DNA from: Agelaius tricolor
Taxonomy: Eukaryota; Chordata; Aves; Passeriformes; Icteridae
Direction of reading: 5' to 3'
DNA: 64,000 nucleotides
Assembly: GCA_023055355.1 (NCBI GenBank)
Contig: JALJCS010000002.1
Span: 89,119,001 to 89,183,000 of the forward strand
Shown: in pieces, positions 14,944 to 28,582 of the stretch
How the letters are laid out: the number at the start of each line of letters is the position of its first letter
Position numbering within the stretch: position 1 is the first letter of the stretch
Position numbers and translations under genes: made by a program
Notes under the pieces: model-generated
Told to the model about the DNA's origin: nothing
Databases searched by the model: none
The model's input: only the letters and a program-made list of their open reading frames with translations

Positions 14944-16959
14944 GACAAATCCTGTGCATCAGTCCATAGAAAAGTAGTAACCAAGACCCTCATTACTCAC
15001 TCTAAATCATCTGACAGGGAATGTCAGGCTGATGCCTCTGTAATAGAAATGGGGGGAAGAAACCTTAAGAAGAGTCTGATAAAAGAAAACACCACACCTT
15101 TTCTTATTTTATCCTGTTTTCCTCTTTGTCTCCCACTTACTAGGCAATGTTGAAATCCCACAGTTACTTCTCCATTAAAGGAAAACAATCCAGTAACCTT
15201 AGGAGGACGGAGATGATAACAGATGGGAAAGGAGGTTTGGACCATTTGGACAGGTGGGAATCTATTGCTTCTTCTAAACTAATGGGAGCTTGTTGAAAAG
15301 TTTAAGTTTCTCTGAAAAAAGTTTTCTCTGTAGCTGTAGTCCACAAGGCAGAGAACAAAGAGTTAAATTAATTCACCTTAGCTATTAGGACAAACTTGTT
15401 TTCCCAACAGTTCAGCCAGAATCTCTGTACAGACAGCTCTTATTCCCCCATCTCCAGTGCCATGACCTTCAGCAAGTGTCTCTCTGTTAAACATATGAGT
15501 CACCCAGACTTATACAGAATTCATGGGAGGAGAGAGGTTCCCCCAAACACTGCAAAAAGAAGATTGACTAAAAATGCCTGACATGGAATAGGGAAAAGAT
15601 TGCTAGAATTTGCTTCTTGCCACTTTGGACTTCTTTTGGTGCTTGAAGCATAATTTTCAGCAGTTACAGAGAAGTGTGATTTAAAATTTCTTAATCAGAA
15701 GAACCCTTCAATGTATGAAAGTCTTCATTAACACCTAGGAGCAGTCATTATGGTCGAAAAATTCAAATTTGGGTGCCTTAAGTAAGAATAAGTATACACT
15801 TTATCAATTTTTCAGTATGTCTGAGCACCTGCAGATAACATTTAAGACGAGTTAATTACAGGCTCCTAAATATGGATTAAAGGATTAGTTTTAGACATCA
15901 AATTGTGAAAAGTTTAGCTTATGTAACTTACCAGGGCCACGTGAAGAGTTCTTGGATTTAGATGTAGAATCACAAATCTTCTTAAACAGGAGGAAGGATG
16001 CAGCAAAGGATTCAGGTTTGTCTTCCTCGTTTGCCACAAACTACTTCTTCCCAAAACCCAATGGGGAATTAAAAACCATAGGATTAGTGTTCTTTTTCTG
16101 AAGTTTCTTTCTTAATTGTATTAGCAGTTAGGAGTGATCCTGCAGCGAAACAAACCAAAACTCCAACCAACCAACAAACAAATCCCCAAACAAAATAGTC
16201 ATTTTAGGCTATAGACAGATGCTCAGTGTGCAGCCACCTCTGTCAGCTGATGATATTATCATGTTCAGCTGCTATTTTGCAGCTCTGAGCTTGTATCCCT
16301 TTCCCTTTCTCCTTTCTGCAAGCATTTCAGCTCTTCTGGCAAAATGAGTCCTGTGAACACTTCCTAACTCAAACAGTAAAAATAGGTGATTAGAGTTGTT
16401 TCAGCTAGTTGGGGTTGAAGAGCATAGATGTAACAGTGCTGAAATGGGGGTGGAGAACAAGTAATTTTTGGCTACAAACAGTAACAGCTTCAACATAAAG
16501 AGAAAATTTGGAAAAGGACACTAGTTTTCACAAGCTGAACATACCGAGTTCAACCTCACAGCCCTCAAACTAATTACCCTGAGATAAAACAAGTGGATTT
16601 TAGCTTTTCCTTAAATAGTGAAGATAATCTGGTAGTGCTTTAACAGCAAATGTCACAGCAAACAGATTCAGGACCAGAACTAAGCCAAACAAGCAATGTT
16701 CTTTCCTATGCAGTATTTTAAACAAATACCTGTCCTTTTCTATATTAAAAGTTTCTTTCCGTCTCGCCTCTTCCTCTCCCATATCGTGCCAGTGAAAACT
16801 CTGCATTTTCAGAAGTGCATCTAGTTATATGCAATATCAGCCGGGGTCAAAGATCTTCCTTTGCTGTTATTTCAAGCCTGGTTGCCCAACAGGAGCTGCA
16901 CAAAATGTCAGCCTGCCCATGGCCTGTGAGGGCTGTGCTGGAGCAGCACTTCAAAGAGG

Positions 16960-17070
16960 CAGCTCAGGGGGAGATTCGTGCTCAGCTCGCTGTGGGGGAC
17001 CCTGTGATTCACAGAGCCCCCGCTGGCAACAGCGGCGTGGCCAGAGCCGCGCACGGCTCCGCGTGAGGAA
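16960..17070. other. CpG-rich block with three consecutive hairpins
   Basis: About ten CpG dinucleotides lie within about 100 nt, in an otherwise AT-rich, CpG-poor region. Three potential hairpins follow each other. The first is a nested stem (GGGGG at 16,994 pairing with CCCCC at 17,017, with inner CTGTG/CACAG). The second is CCGCTG-GCAA-CAGCGG (17,020-17,035). The third is GAGCCG-CGCA-CGGCTC (17,044-17,059). The first and second overlap by two bases. Open frames of 83-89 aa cross it but show no recognisable domain. Confidence 0.55.
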
Positions 17071-18829
17071 TGAGGCTCCAAGAATTCACACAAATTAAAC
17101 CTTCCTACTTCAAGCAAAGTTTGGATACCTGTTGGAGATGAAAGCAGCTGGTATCCCCCCTATTATGCAAATAACACATGAGGAGGCTGCAGTGGCAATT
17201 GTGGTCAGTAAGGCATTTCCCATCGTACTCACCTGCAGCTGGCATTATGCGGTCCATGAAAATGTTATAGCAAAATCCAACAAAGTTCTCAGAGCAGCCT
17301 GGAATAACCATCTTTAAACTAGTACAGTGAAAATCAGAAGACATTTCCTTTTGAAATATATGATTCCATTAAGATAAAATATTTATTAGATCAGCTAATG
17401 AGGATTTCATTTTGGAGAAAAATCATAAAATGCCAGTCATATCAGGGCACATTTTTCTCTCTTTTTGGAACAAAAATTTCTAAAGGAAAAGTTTATGAAA
17501 CAAAGAAAAGTGAATTAAAGTAATTCATAGCACGTAATAAAGATGTTGAAAACAAAATGTTGATTTTCTGGCTCAAGTGGAGTTTGTGGATCACCCCAAA
17601 TAAAGGTATTTTAGGGGAGGGAAAGAAAAATTTACTTTCAGAGAGAATATCTACTTTATATGGTATCAATCTGAAATAAATTTTATTAGTGAATTTCCTC
17701 ACAGTGGAGAAAAATTCCCATAACAGAGACCCCTGCTACATGGACATGGGCAGCAGTGCTGTGCCAGCTGCAAAGGAAGGGTTATTTCCAGTAAGGAGTT
17801 CTGCATTTCCTTTGTGATTAGGGACCCTGAGTGATGAGAGGAGGTGACTTATCTTGAGAAGCTGATGAGGTTATCACTGCCTTCACTTCCCCCTTCCTCC
17901 CTCCCCAAACTGCCCTACTTTACCCTCATCCCACTCACCAATAACTAAACTACTTTTCAAACAGCACCAGGACCACAGGGCAGAATTTTAAGGAGCGCAG
18001 ACTTGGCGGTGAGTTTCCATAAAGTGTGATGCTGATGGCTGCAGTGATGAGGAGCCTAATGGATGAGCAGCTCAGATGTCTTGCTGTGAAGGGCAAAGGT
18101 GCTGCCAGAGGCAGGACTTTGTCTCTTGGCATCTTAATTGCCAGATTTCAGAACTGCACATAAAAATGCAAACCCTGATGCTGCCCCTGGCAGCGTCTAG
18201 GAGTTGGTCTGATTCACACCAGCCCAGAACACAGTGAAGAAAAGCTTTGAAAAGCAGGGAATGATGGTCTTGTGGAGGACAGAATCAAAATTAGGAACAA
18301 GATCTATGGATTAACTGTAAATTTCAATAGATACAGTAAAAAAGATGATGCAATAAAAGCAAGTGCAGCTAAGGAGTTGAGTCTGGATCCCATATGGGAT
18401 AAATCCACTCCATTAAGAGCAGACTTGGGCTGAAGTTTGCATAGACACAAGAGAGGTAATGTAGAGAATGGCACTGAGGGCAGTGAATGGAAATGGAAAT
18501 TCTAATTTTTTTAGTGACTTTAGACTGACAACATGTACATCACAAACTTCTCTGCACATGGGTTTTCCTGACTATGAAATAGGCAGCAAATCTGAGCCAA
18601 GTGTGCCTGCAGACTTACAGGAGGACCTGAGGCAGGACCTTGCACACATCAGGGAGTGGGGCTGCCCAGGGCTTGAGTAGGACAGCTTTTGGAAACCCAG
18701 TGTTGGAAGTCAATGGCAGCTTGTAGACTGCAAGTTGCTTAAGGTCCTCAACTAGAAAATGTTATTTGACTATTTGGAGCTTCCAGGAGTTGGAAAAAAA
18801 TAATACAATAAGGTGAGCTTTTGGGAGCA

Positions 18830-18990
18830 GAAGCTGTCTGGAGAGGTTGTGCATTCTCCATCCCTGGAGGTTTTTAAGGCCTGACTCAGTAAAGCCCCAA
18901 ACAACCTCCCCTGATTCCAGAGCTGGAATTGAGTAGGAGGCCGGGTTACAGAAGTCCTGAGGTCTTTTCTAGGCTGAATTATCTTCTGTT
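18830..18990 (+). mobile_element. CR1 LINE 3'-end fragment
   Basis: Plus-strand blocks GGAGAGGTTGTGCATTCTCC, ATCCCTGGAGGTTTTTAAGG, CAGAGCTGGAATTGAGTAGG and GAAGTCCTGAGGTC match the usual order of a bird CR1 tail, ending GGCTGAATTATCTTCTG. It is a diverged, 5'-truncated insertion. Confidence 0.8.
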
Positions 18991-19812
18991 TCCCTTTTAT
19001 TTTCTAGTACCAATTAAAGCGAAACAGTACCAAAATATGAGCAAGAGAATTTATGCAATTACTTACTGGTCCCTTGGTATTGCTAATGAGTGCAGAAACA
19101 TAAAAGATCCCACACCCCCAGAGGATCTTGGAGATGGATCTGAGGAGAGGATGGCTCATTTGCAGGGCATGATTCTTCAGGGGTTTAGCAGCTTCAGTCC
19201 CCCCTCAGTGCCCCAGTCAAAGACTCAAGGCTTTCTGCTGTGCTTTTCACACCCACCCTACCCACTCCCTTCTGCCATTGTAACTTTTGCTGTGAGATGC
19301 AGTGAAGTCTTCCTTTCACCTCCCTGTCAATATTTATTGTGCATGTGTAATTTGAATATTTTAAGATAATGAAATAAAATTCCTGTCTGCATTCATCAAG
19401 CCCAATATATCTGCAGCATAAAAGCTGAATACAGAACAACTTAAAACTACCACAGGAGATGGTGGAATAGATGAGCCTGTGTGTAATAAATGAACAACTT
19501 AGTCATAGCAGTGATGCCAGTGGGGAAAAGGGATTGTGGCATCCCAGGTGCCTCAGAGAAACCCTTTTCTAGCAAATTACACAGCTTCAGGGTTGGCAAA
19601 TGCCAAAGATTCATCTGTAAACCATCTTTGTTTTCATACTGCTGCATGGAACATGTGGGAACACACTTGTGGAAAGTGTCATTTTAAGGGATTGTATTCT
19701 TTTAGAAGGGCAGTTTTATAAGGCAAGATCATTTTAGGTTTAAGGATTAGAAATGGTCTGCTAGGCTTGAGCTGCAGGAAGTGACTTATGGTTACTGCCT
19801 GGAAAATGCAGT

Positions 19813-19897
19813 TCACCTGAAAATGATTATCTTAAGATTGCTTAAGTATCAGGACTGGCTAACATAGCCAGTCTTGATTAAGGCAGTTTCTAGGTGA
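19813..19897. other. 85-nt imperfect hairpin
   Basis: A 14-bp inner stem pairs 19,848-19,861 with 19,865-19,878, with one G:T wobble and a 3-nt ACA loop. An outer stem pairs TCACCT (19,813-19,818) with AGGTGA (19,892-19,897), extended by GAAA/TTTC. The 5' arm carries about 14 extra bases that include the palindrome ATCTTAAGAT. This could be an old inverted-repeat DNA transposon or a precursor-like RNA hairpin. Confidence 0.5.
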
Positions 19898-21137
19898 TGC
19901 ATTGCAGGATGTAGAGATTTAAAGAAAAACTGTTTTCCCAGAGCTGTCCACATGATCAGTCAGATCCTCCTTCTCCCTTCAATATTATTTTGATACTGAT
20001 GAATTAATTTACATAAATTATGAGATATTGAGTGGGGAGACAGAGTGTGACAAAGAAGGGAGGAGATGTATCTCAGGAAATTCCTCTGGGATCACTGGGG
20101 GAGGCTACCAGGAGGGAGTTGAAAACTGGGACAATTTAAATTAGTCATTGGCAGCTGAGAAAGTAGAACAATACCCGAGACACATAGTGAAATGTGGAGG
20201 GAAAGGGAAAGAAATCTCTGGGTACAGATACAGAGATGTTCCTGGGCTTGCATTAGCAGAGAATTCTCAAGTCCATAAGACCTCAAAGCACGTAGAAAAT
20301 TTAAGGAGAAAGAGAAAAAATAGTGAAATTTTTATTGTTATTTTCTTGTAATAGCCAAAACATGGAAAGATATCTCACCTACCACAGATTAGAATAAATG
20401 AATCCCTACGGGGATGAAGGGAACCATTTTAAACCATCCAGCTTGATTGCAGATGTCAACATCCCAAGTGAATTTGTAGTCTTGAGGCTGGAATCTTACT
20501 TGTGCTCTACAGAAGTGGGAGAGAAGCCAAACACATCAGTGTCACATTGAAAACCAGGGCCCTGGGGAAGCAATCCCTCCCAAGAAACTCCCACTGGATG
20601 CTGAACTGTGAATCATGTGTGATTTATACTTGTGCTTTGATTACAGCTACTTGGGAATTATTTTTAGCTTTCCATTCAGAAATTAAAATTCATCAGAAAT
20701 GACTTTTTTTTTCTGCTCCTCTAGAACTTAGGTGCTTGAGTGGAGCAGATCCTAAGGTAATATTTCTGAGCAAAATCAGAGAAACATAAAAAGGTGCAGA
20801 AAAGCCAAGAAAGTAATGACACCATCTGCAAACTAAGTTTAGAGGCAGATCTTAGTCCTGTGCTGTAAGCGAGCAAGAAAAAATGTGAACCAAGATCCCT
20901 CCTACATCCAGTTTGGCCTATTGGTTATTCTGGTTAATGCAATATTGTGTTGTGAGTGTCTCTGTGGGCTGCTGACTGATTCTCATCAGGTCATGAAGGG
21001 CTCTGAAAGACTTGCAGTGTTGAACACCATCACTTATCTGGAGAGTCTCTCCTAGCCATTACTCAGATGGAATCTCTTGATTTGCTTATATCTATTTCTG
21101 TTCAGTGTTTGACTTCAAACAATGACACACATCCTTC

Positions 21138-21175
21138 AAAAAAAAAAAAAAAAAAGAAAAAAGAGAAAAAAAGGA
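21138..21175. repeat. A-rich tract
   Basis: A run of about 18 A followed by GA-interrupted A tracts. No element directly upstream could be identified as its source. Confidence 0.85.
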
Positions 21176-24100
21176 AGGAGATACTTGGGTAGTCTAAGTC
21201 AACATGGACTCAGTAATTCATGGATTTATAGTTTCTCCCTCCAGCAATTCCTTTCCAAACACCCAAGAGGACATGAAAATTACAAAGTGCCTACAGTCTC
21301 TTCCTTGTATTTAGGATCCCTCTAGCAAGGCTCTACATTTGCATTTTTTATCCCCTTCTGTCTGTTGCCTGATTGTGGTTGTAAAAGACAAGACTGAGGG
21401 CTTGTGTTTGACTTCTAACTTCACCTCTGCAGTGTGCAGTCAGAAGTGTTTTTCAGGCAGAAAGAACATGGGTGAAGTCTCATGTTTGCCTTTTGTTCCA
21501 CACGAGAGAACAGCACACATCCTGTTGTTCATCAGTCAAGGTTATTCCTCTTGGCTGTCTGCTTGTTTCTCCCCCCACTTGTGCCTTAAACTCTACTCTA
21601 TTCACTTTCCTGGAGTTTGACATGTCCAGGATTGCCTAGGTGGCAATGAGGAGAGTTAGGGGTGGGCATGGTGCTTTCCAGCTGCCCTGACTTGTGACAC
21701 TCTCTGTCTTATCTGATTTTGGCATAACAGAAATCTCATATCTGTACTCACACCACCTTAGTTTAGCCCATGAAATATTCAGGGGTTATACAAGAATTAA
21801 AATTAACATTCTGACACAGAAGGTGAGACCAAGACATAAAAGTGGAGTCAGCAACTGTGCTCTTGGCAGTGCCATCCTCCTGAGCCCACGCTGGTTTGGC
21901 ACTGCAGGAGGATACCATGAGAACTGTGTTTCAGGGAGGAGTATGGTTTTTAAAGTCCAGGTTTGTTCCAAGTCAGAATGAAACCCAACAAAAATATTGA
22001 TAAGTTCCATGAATGAAAAGTTCAGGGAGAAATTAAGTGCTTTTTTTCAGAACACAACATCTTAGTTCAGACTTTCCATTTGCAATACACTGCAATTTTT
22101 TTTTTTTTTGGTCAGGACTAAGCATAGAATAGGAAATGAAAATCCCTTGTTTTCAAATGTCAGAAATGGGACAGACTGACACTGCTATCACACCTCTCCC
22201 CTTCTACACCTCCTCATCCCTTCCCAGATCATCCACATGAAATTTTGGCAAAAATAGATGAGATTTTCCATATGTGAAGTAAGTGACAAAAGCACCCACG
22301 CCAGGTTCTGATAAAATCCCCTGTCATCCCAATCTGACATGACATTGCCAAGCAAGGTGATTGATCTGTAGGGTCTATCTTACTGTGACAACCACAAAGT
22401 TGTGAGATCTGGCTACCAACCAGAAAATGTACTGGTAGACTTAAAGCAGTGTGTCAGCAAGTCCTAAAGTTCTGCTCAGACCTGACAGCCTGTTATCAAC
22501 TAAATCTTCATATCATTGCTGCTTTGCTTCACAGGGATAGTGTCAGGGTGTGTCAGTGCTGGACTTTGATGCTTGAGAAAGTACACGGGCAGAACCACCA
22601 GAGTAGCAATTGTGCTGATGTAGTGAATTGCTGTTCCAGAGCCAAAGCTGGCAAAACTGCCAGTTCTGCACTACTGATGTCCAAGTGTCTACATGTAAAG
22701 ACTCAAAGACTTTATTTTCTATTACTTTATATGTCCACAAGCACTTTTTAATGCAGAGCATTATCAAATACCACAACATCTCTCTGTGTGCTTGTTCTTG
22801 ACACAGCAGTGCCATGTTTTCCATCAGGGTTTCTCAGCAGTGAGCACATGCAGGCTGTGCAGTGTATGGGCAGCCAGCTCATCTGTTGCATCCTGCAAGG
22901 GTCAGCCTGCAGTGCAAATGCCCAAGACTGCCATACTTATTCTTGGGTTTTCCTGGATGTAAATCTGTGCAAATGCAGTTTGGGTGCCCTGCAGACACAT
23001 AAGGAGCAAAAGCTGGCCCCTCTAGGAAGCATTTGTCATGCTAGGCACATGCTGTAGGGGTGCTCAGCACATACCCTGAGTTTATATTTACTCTGCCCAG
23101 AGAGCAGCACCTTTTGTGATACAGTGCCCAGACACAGAGCCTTGCAGATGTCCTTCAGTGAGCTCATGGCCAGCTGGGCTGCTGAGGTGACTTCCATCAG
23201 CCAAGGTGAAGGAAACACAGACAGGGATGGAACGTGAGGAGCAGTGCAGACACAAAAGAGTGCAGGAGGGGTGAAGCTCATGAGCTGTGGCACAACAAAT
23301 ACAGTGGGCTCCCTTAGGTTAAATTCTCCTCTAAGACACCCAGTATTGCATCTTTGTCATTATCTCCTATTCCTGTTATTGCTTGTCTATCCCATCCTCT
23401 TCTCCCAGATTTCTTCTCCCTTCCATCTTACTGTCCCTTCATGTGTGCCTTTGCTTGTCCCTTCTTAGGTTGCTTGTGCCTGCTTTCTCTCCCTTTCCTG
23501 GGCTGGAAACCTGGCAGGGCATTGATTTCTGGCAGATAACCCCATCCAGAACAGCTTTGGCCACTTGACATCCAGGGATGTGTTGCAAGGCCACCTTGAG
23601 GACAGTGTGTCATTGAGCTTTCTCTCAGTAACAAGTACCTTGCTGGTTATAAAATACTGTTCTACATCATTATATTTGAGTTAGGGACAGTCTGTGCCCC
23701 TCTCTGTTGGGGGAATAATTTTGGGAATGGACTGTCTCCCTGTGTAATACAAGCTCATCTTTTTGTCCCACACTCCTTGCTGAGGTCAGCCGGTCTTTGC
23801 CAGTGGGAACAGTTTCTTCGTGGACATTTTGGGAGACAGCAGTTGAAAAAAAAGGTCTGCTGATCTTCTTCCACTGGACACCTGGGAGAGGGACTTTTCT
23901 TCCAATGGAGAAAGTCTCATCTTACCCAAAGCTGTTCTCCAAGCCTTTCAGAGAAGGCTTTTCCCATTGAAACATAACAGGATCCAAGGACAGATCTGCC
24001 ACTGAACTGTCACTGCCACTGTCCTACCAATCCATGGAGTTTCTCCACACTTGTGTCCATGTGACACTTCCTTTTCTCCCTTGTTTTCATGGCTGTGTGG

Positions 24101-27100
24101 GTTGATGTACATGAATTATGTGTTTCAAGAGGCATCACTTAACAATTGCAAGGACATCTATTTTCCAGGGGAAATAGTAGAACTGCCCCAAGTGTTAGCT
24201 GTGACCTTTTGTTTTTTGACAAATCTGTCAGTCATCTGTCTAGAGGCTAAATTCCTTCAGTGTCCTTTTCATCTTTTGTTCAAAAGTAACTTTCTGAAAG
24301 CATTGCTTCATTATTTATGAACATTTACATCCTCAATGTCACATGATCAAATTTGTAGAATTTTCTCTATTACTTCCTTAATAAGAAAAAAAAAATAAAA
24401 TGGAAAATGTGATTTTTTAAAATTTTTGAAGGATATTGGTCTCTCCCAAGGAGTTTGGGCTGGGGCCAAGTTCAGTTCAGTTTCTACACCTACAATCAGA
24501 AAAAACAAGGACAAATCTGTTTATCAAAGGGTGTTTGGCCTGAGCTTGAGGAAAGAAAAAAAGAATACATGAAGGCCATGGAGCCAAATCACAATAGTTT
24601 GTGGGACAACTTCACTAGAGGTTTTTCATGTGTTGGGGCACAGGAAATTTGGGGCACATAGAAAATTGGGATTCTGGAATTCTTCTGATTCCCAGAAAAT
24701 CACACTGAGATGCCAGGAGAAAAAAAAGAAAAAACAAAACTTCAACCCAATTGCAAAAGAGCTCTGTTTCATATGGTTGTGTTTTTTTCCTGTGTTTTTC
24801 TTCCAAGCAACTGTTACTGTGATGTACTAACATGATTGCTGCATTCAGTGTGACTCCAGCTCCAACAGCTTCTCTTGTGAGTAAGCATGAGTAGGAGCAA
24901 TGTTTAATTTCTCTGTGACCATACAAGATTTAACAACCTTCTAGCACAGTGAGCAGGAAGAGTGAGCTGTACTTGGTGTTCTGAAGTATTCTGGTGCAGG
25001 CTGCAATGCTATGCAGGTAGGTAGATAGTGTGCAACCTTTCTAAGAATTTAGCTGTTGAATTAAAAAAAAAAAAAACATTACAAATAGCAGGCAGGCACT
25101 CTAATGTCAGACTCTTATCATTTCTAGTACCTGTTGTTGTTAATTGAATGGTAAAAGTTACTTTAAGAGTCCTAGCAGCCACTGGAGTCCATCCCTCCCT
25201 CTCCTTCCATCCATTCCTCTCACGTTTGCAATGCAGAGAGTTTGGTGACATGAGAGCAGCTATGAAGGTAGGGTGGGACTGGCAGCCCTCAGCAGTGAAG
25301 TACCTCCATCAGTAGGGAATAAAGGAGAGTGGGGACAGCAGGAAAGGGAAAGATGAAGTGATCCTATTTATAAATGTATTCCCCCACTCCCTATCTGTAC
25401 TATGCAGATATCTCAGCAGCGCAGATGGATCTGCATACTGATGAAGGCATGGGGCATCTATGAAAAATGCTGGATCTGGCTGAGCTCCCTGCAGGCACAG
25501 GGTCTGCCTTCTCTTCTATTAGAGCCCAACACACTTGCATTTTTCAAAGCTTGGACATGCATGCCAGGATTTGGTGCTGCTTTTGTGACTTTGCTTCTGC
25601 CTAAGAGCAAGGCCCAGTTTCCACTTCAGCAATCAGATAAAAGAGTGCAAAGGGACTGAGCAAGAGACTGAACCTATGAGCAAGAGGTAACTTCAAATCA
25701 GCTCATCAGTAGGCAGTGTGAATAGGAGGAAATGAGTATCACTACAAAAAAGGCCATGTAAATCACCAGCCAGGATGCCTGGAGAAAGCCAGCTCTGTCA
25801 AATATGAGAGATCAGCTTGCTGAGGTGCCTGGAGGGCTATAGAGAAAAATCTGGCCAATTCCTCAAAGCCAAGGCTTTGTGCTACACCAGCACTGAGAGG
25901 AACATAACGGGGTTACTGTAGTTTCTTTCACAGTGTTTACATCTGACAGTGCCATATGAATATCAGTGAAGTGGCACAATACCCCATGGAGGTAGGTATG
26001 AGAAATCACATCTTTTCATTACAGACATCAAAGAATCCAGACAGCCAAGGATTTTTGGTTCCAAGGTAGCAAACAGTGCTTCCTCTGGAGCCAGCAGGGG
26101 ATGTGGGTGTCCAGCTTCCCCCATCACCAGGCACTCAGCAACTGGCCTGAGACCACACCACAAAGCGGAGACAGATCTGCTCAGAGCTCAGGACCTGTGA
26201 CTCTCTGACCACCTGCTCTTCCTGTAAGATAATCCTACCCTCTAGTCTTGTGCCAAAGTATTTGGAGAAGGAAGATGACAGGGAAGGGCAAGGTCTGTGC
26301 CACTTGAAGTTTTGAGAGACTGGAGTGATAAATCTCAGCATCTGAAAACCCCTCAAAAGACCCTCTTTAATATGCTGGCAAAGATGGAGTGATCTCCTAG
26401 AGGCCAGGGCAACTGTAATTCTTGATGTGCTCCTTGGACATTTAAGCCTCCGTTAATTTTTTCTTATCCATGACAGACTTAGCACTCATTCCAGAATGGG
26501 TCTTATGCCAGCTCCTGGTAAACAGATTTCTGCACACAAGAAACATTGTCACAGCTGACTGCAGTAAACCAGATCGAAGCCAAAGAACTGAAGACTCAGA
26601 AACCTCTTAGGAGATCTTTCTGGAAAGGAGGAAAGGTTGTCCCACAGTAAGCCCAGGCAGGAGCACTGGGTCAGCCAGGCTCTGCAGCTGTCAAGGCAGC
26701 AAAGCTGCTTTCAACTCCCCATGAGAGGGAGGCCCCTGCCAGAGCAGGGGAGCACCATAGACCCAGGGTCCCTCCTTTCTATCCCTGATGCTGGCTTGCT
26801 CCAAGCCACCCTTTCAGAGCAGACACATGGCTAACACAGCTGCATTCCTGCCTTGAGCAGTGCCCAGGCACCACAGGACCAAATCTACCTTTGTTTGTGG
26901 AGCCACTTGAAATAACATCCAGTGAAATCTTGAGAAGGGTTTTGATCTTTCCTTCCTGGCATGGACAAGACATTGCTGCCAGTACAGACTGTTCAGCCCT
27001 ATCAGCATGATAGATGCTCCTGCAAAGAACACAGTTTTAGCTGCTTTAGTACATATCTGCCATCACCATCTGCTATTTGTTGGCATGAATGTGTGCTATA

Positions 27101-27253
27101 AGGAAACTAGGTTCAAGAGTAAAAAAAAAAAACAAATCCTCACCAACCTTTTAGAGTTGTGAGTTCATTCAAAGGTTTCGATTTTGTTTTGTTTCAAGTA
27201 TCGGATAGGCTCACACAAAGCACAGTACGTCTTCTGTTCTTGGGTTCTTATGA

Positions 27254-27284
27254 TCCTTCCTTCCTTTCTTTCTTTCTTTCTTTT
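27254..27284. repeat. (CTTT)n / (CTTC)n microsatellite
   Basis: Three CTTC units lead into about five CTTT units. It is an ordinary short tandem repeat. Confidence 0.9.
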
Positions 27285-27624
27285 GTTGAGGATTGTTATT
27301 GCTAGATATCTTCAGACAAGGGTTCTGTCCTTACAATAAGCACTAGGAACTCAGTTAACTTGGTAGGATAGTCCTTGCAAGGTGTAGGAGGCCTTCTGAA
27401 GATGAGCACGAGATTTTTCAGATGATGTTCTTGAAAGAGTCTCACTGTATTCTTGACCAGAACTTTAGTCTTTTTTCTTCTCTCACTGGGGTTTTCTGTC
27501 CCAGTTAACCTGAGGCAGCTGAAGAGGGCCCTGAACAGAAAACCATCCACAGGAATATGAGAGACATCAAATGGACTCATTCCTCCTTGAAAGTAATAAC
27601 ACAGAAGTTTTGTGTGCAGTATTA

Positions 27625-27690
27625 GTGAGCAGTATTTGTAGAGTGCTTTGAAGTTAGAAAGCACTATATAAATGCTAAGTATTATTAACT
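27625..27690 (+). mobile_element. Ancient SINE/LINE-like 3' tail
   Basis: The stretch GAGTGCTTTGAAGTTAGAAA followed by GCACTATATAAATGCTAAG and TATTATTA matches a tail shared by old vertebrate SINE/LINE families (GCGCTATATAAATGC-type). The 5' portion is unclear. A weaker look-alike is at about 39,995-40,040. Confidence 0.5.
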
Positions 27691-28468
27691 ACATGAATCA
27701 GTCTTCTTCAGAGAAATATAACACTGCTAAAGATGGGAGAGACATCTCTTCCTTTCTTAATGATAACCAACCCCCAAAGTTATTCATAAAAATTACTTTT
27801 AAAAATAGATCAAATGATTTCCCCATCCCGTGATAATCCGTCTGATTGCCCCCATGTTTCAGTTCACTGTATCATCTCAGAGATCAAAGGATGTGTCTGA
27901 GGCTGGCAAACCAATCCCACAAAGAAGAAAACATTCTGCAGTAGATAAACAAAATACAATTTCCAGATAACATCATGGTGCTGATCAAAATAGCTGCTTT
28001 TCCAATTAGATTTCAAAGAATTCTTAATTGTTATTGATTTAATCTGAAGATGTGCAGATTTTTCCACTTAGGAACCTGTTTCACAGGGAGCTTATTACCC
28101 TAGGGATTTCAGTTACAGACAGGTTTTAGTAAGCAGCAGCAGCCTGGCTGTCAGGCAGGTGACAATAAAAAGGGAATCTGTCCAGATCCAGGAGACAGAG
28201 CTATTTGTGCTTCTGTTTCCTGCAGTAATTTAGAGCACATAGCCTTATCCATTCTGAAATGGCAGCAGACCTCACATCTGCATAAAGGCTCTTGCCTTTA
28301 CGCTGTAATAGGCAGAGCTCTTAAATAAAAACTACCTTACCTATCTACCTATTCAAGACCTCAGTGTTTCCTTCTGCTTCTATACTTATTAATTCAAAAC
28401 ATGGGGGTATGCCCTGAAACAACTTCTTTCTATTCCCATGTCAGATGCTAATTTTGGGCATATTTATA

Positions 28469-28473
<5 letters not shown>

Positions 28474-28530
<57 letters not shown>

Positions 28531-28582
28531 AATATTTTTTGCATTTTGCTGTGCAGAAATTTAAATAAATAAATAAATAAAG
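28474..28582. repeat. (TA)n microsatellite followed by (AAAT)n
   Basis: An almost uninterrupted TA run spans 28,474-28,528. A short spacer and an AAAT-type run (28,561-28,582) follow. It is probably length-polymorphic. Confidence 0.95.

Larger units (their letters stand above)
13491..18829. other. No gene seen; contains poly(C) and CpG-hairpin block
   Basis: Apart from the two listed oddities (14,928-14,943 and 16,960-17,070) there is only AT-rich unique sequence, a CAAA/CCAA-rich low-complexity patch at 16,147-16,193, and random open frames. Confidence 0.55.
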
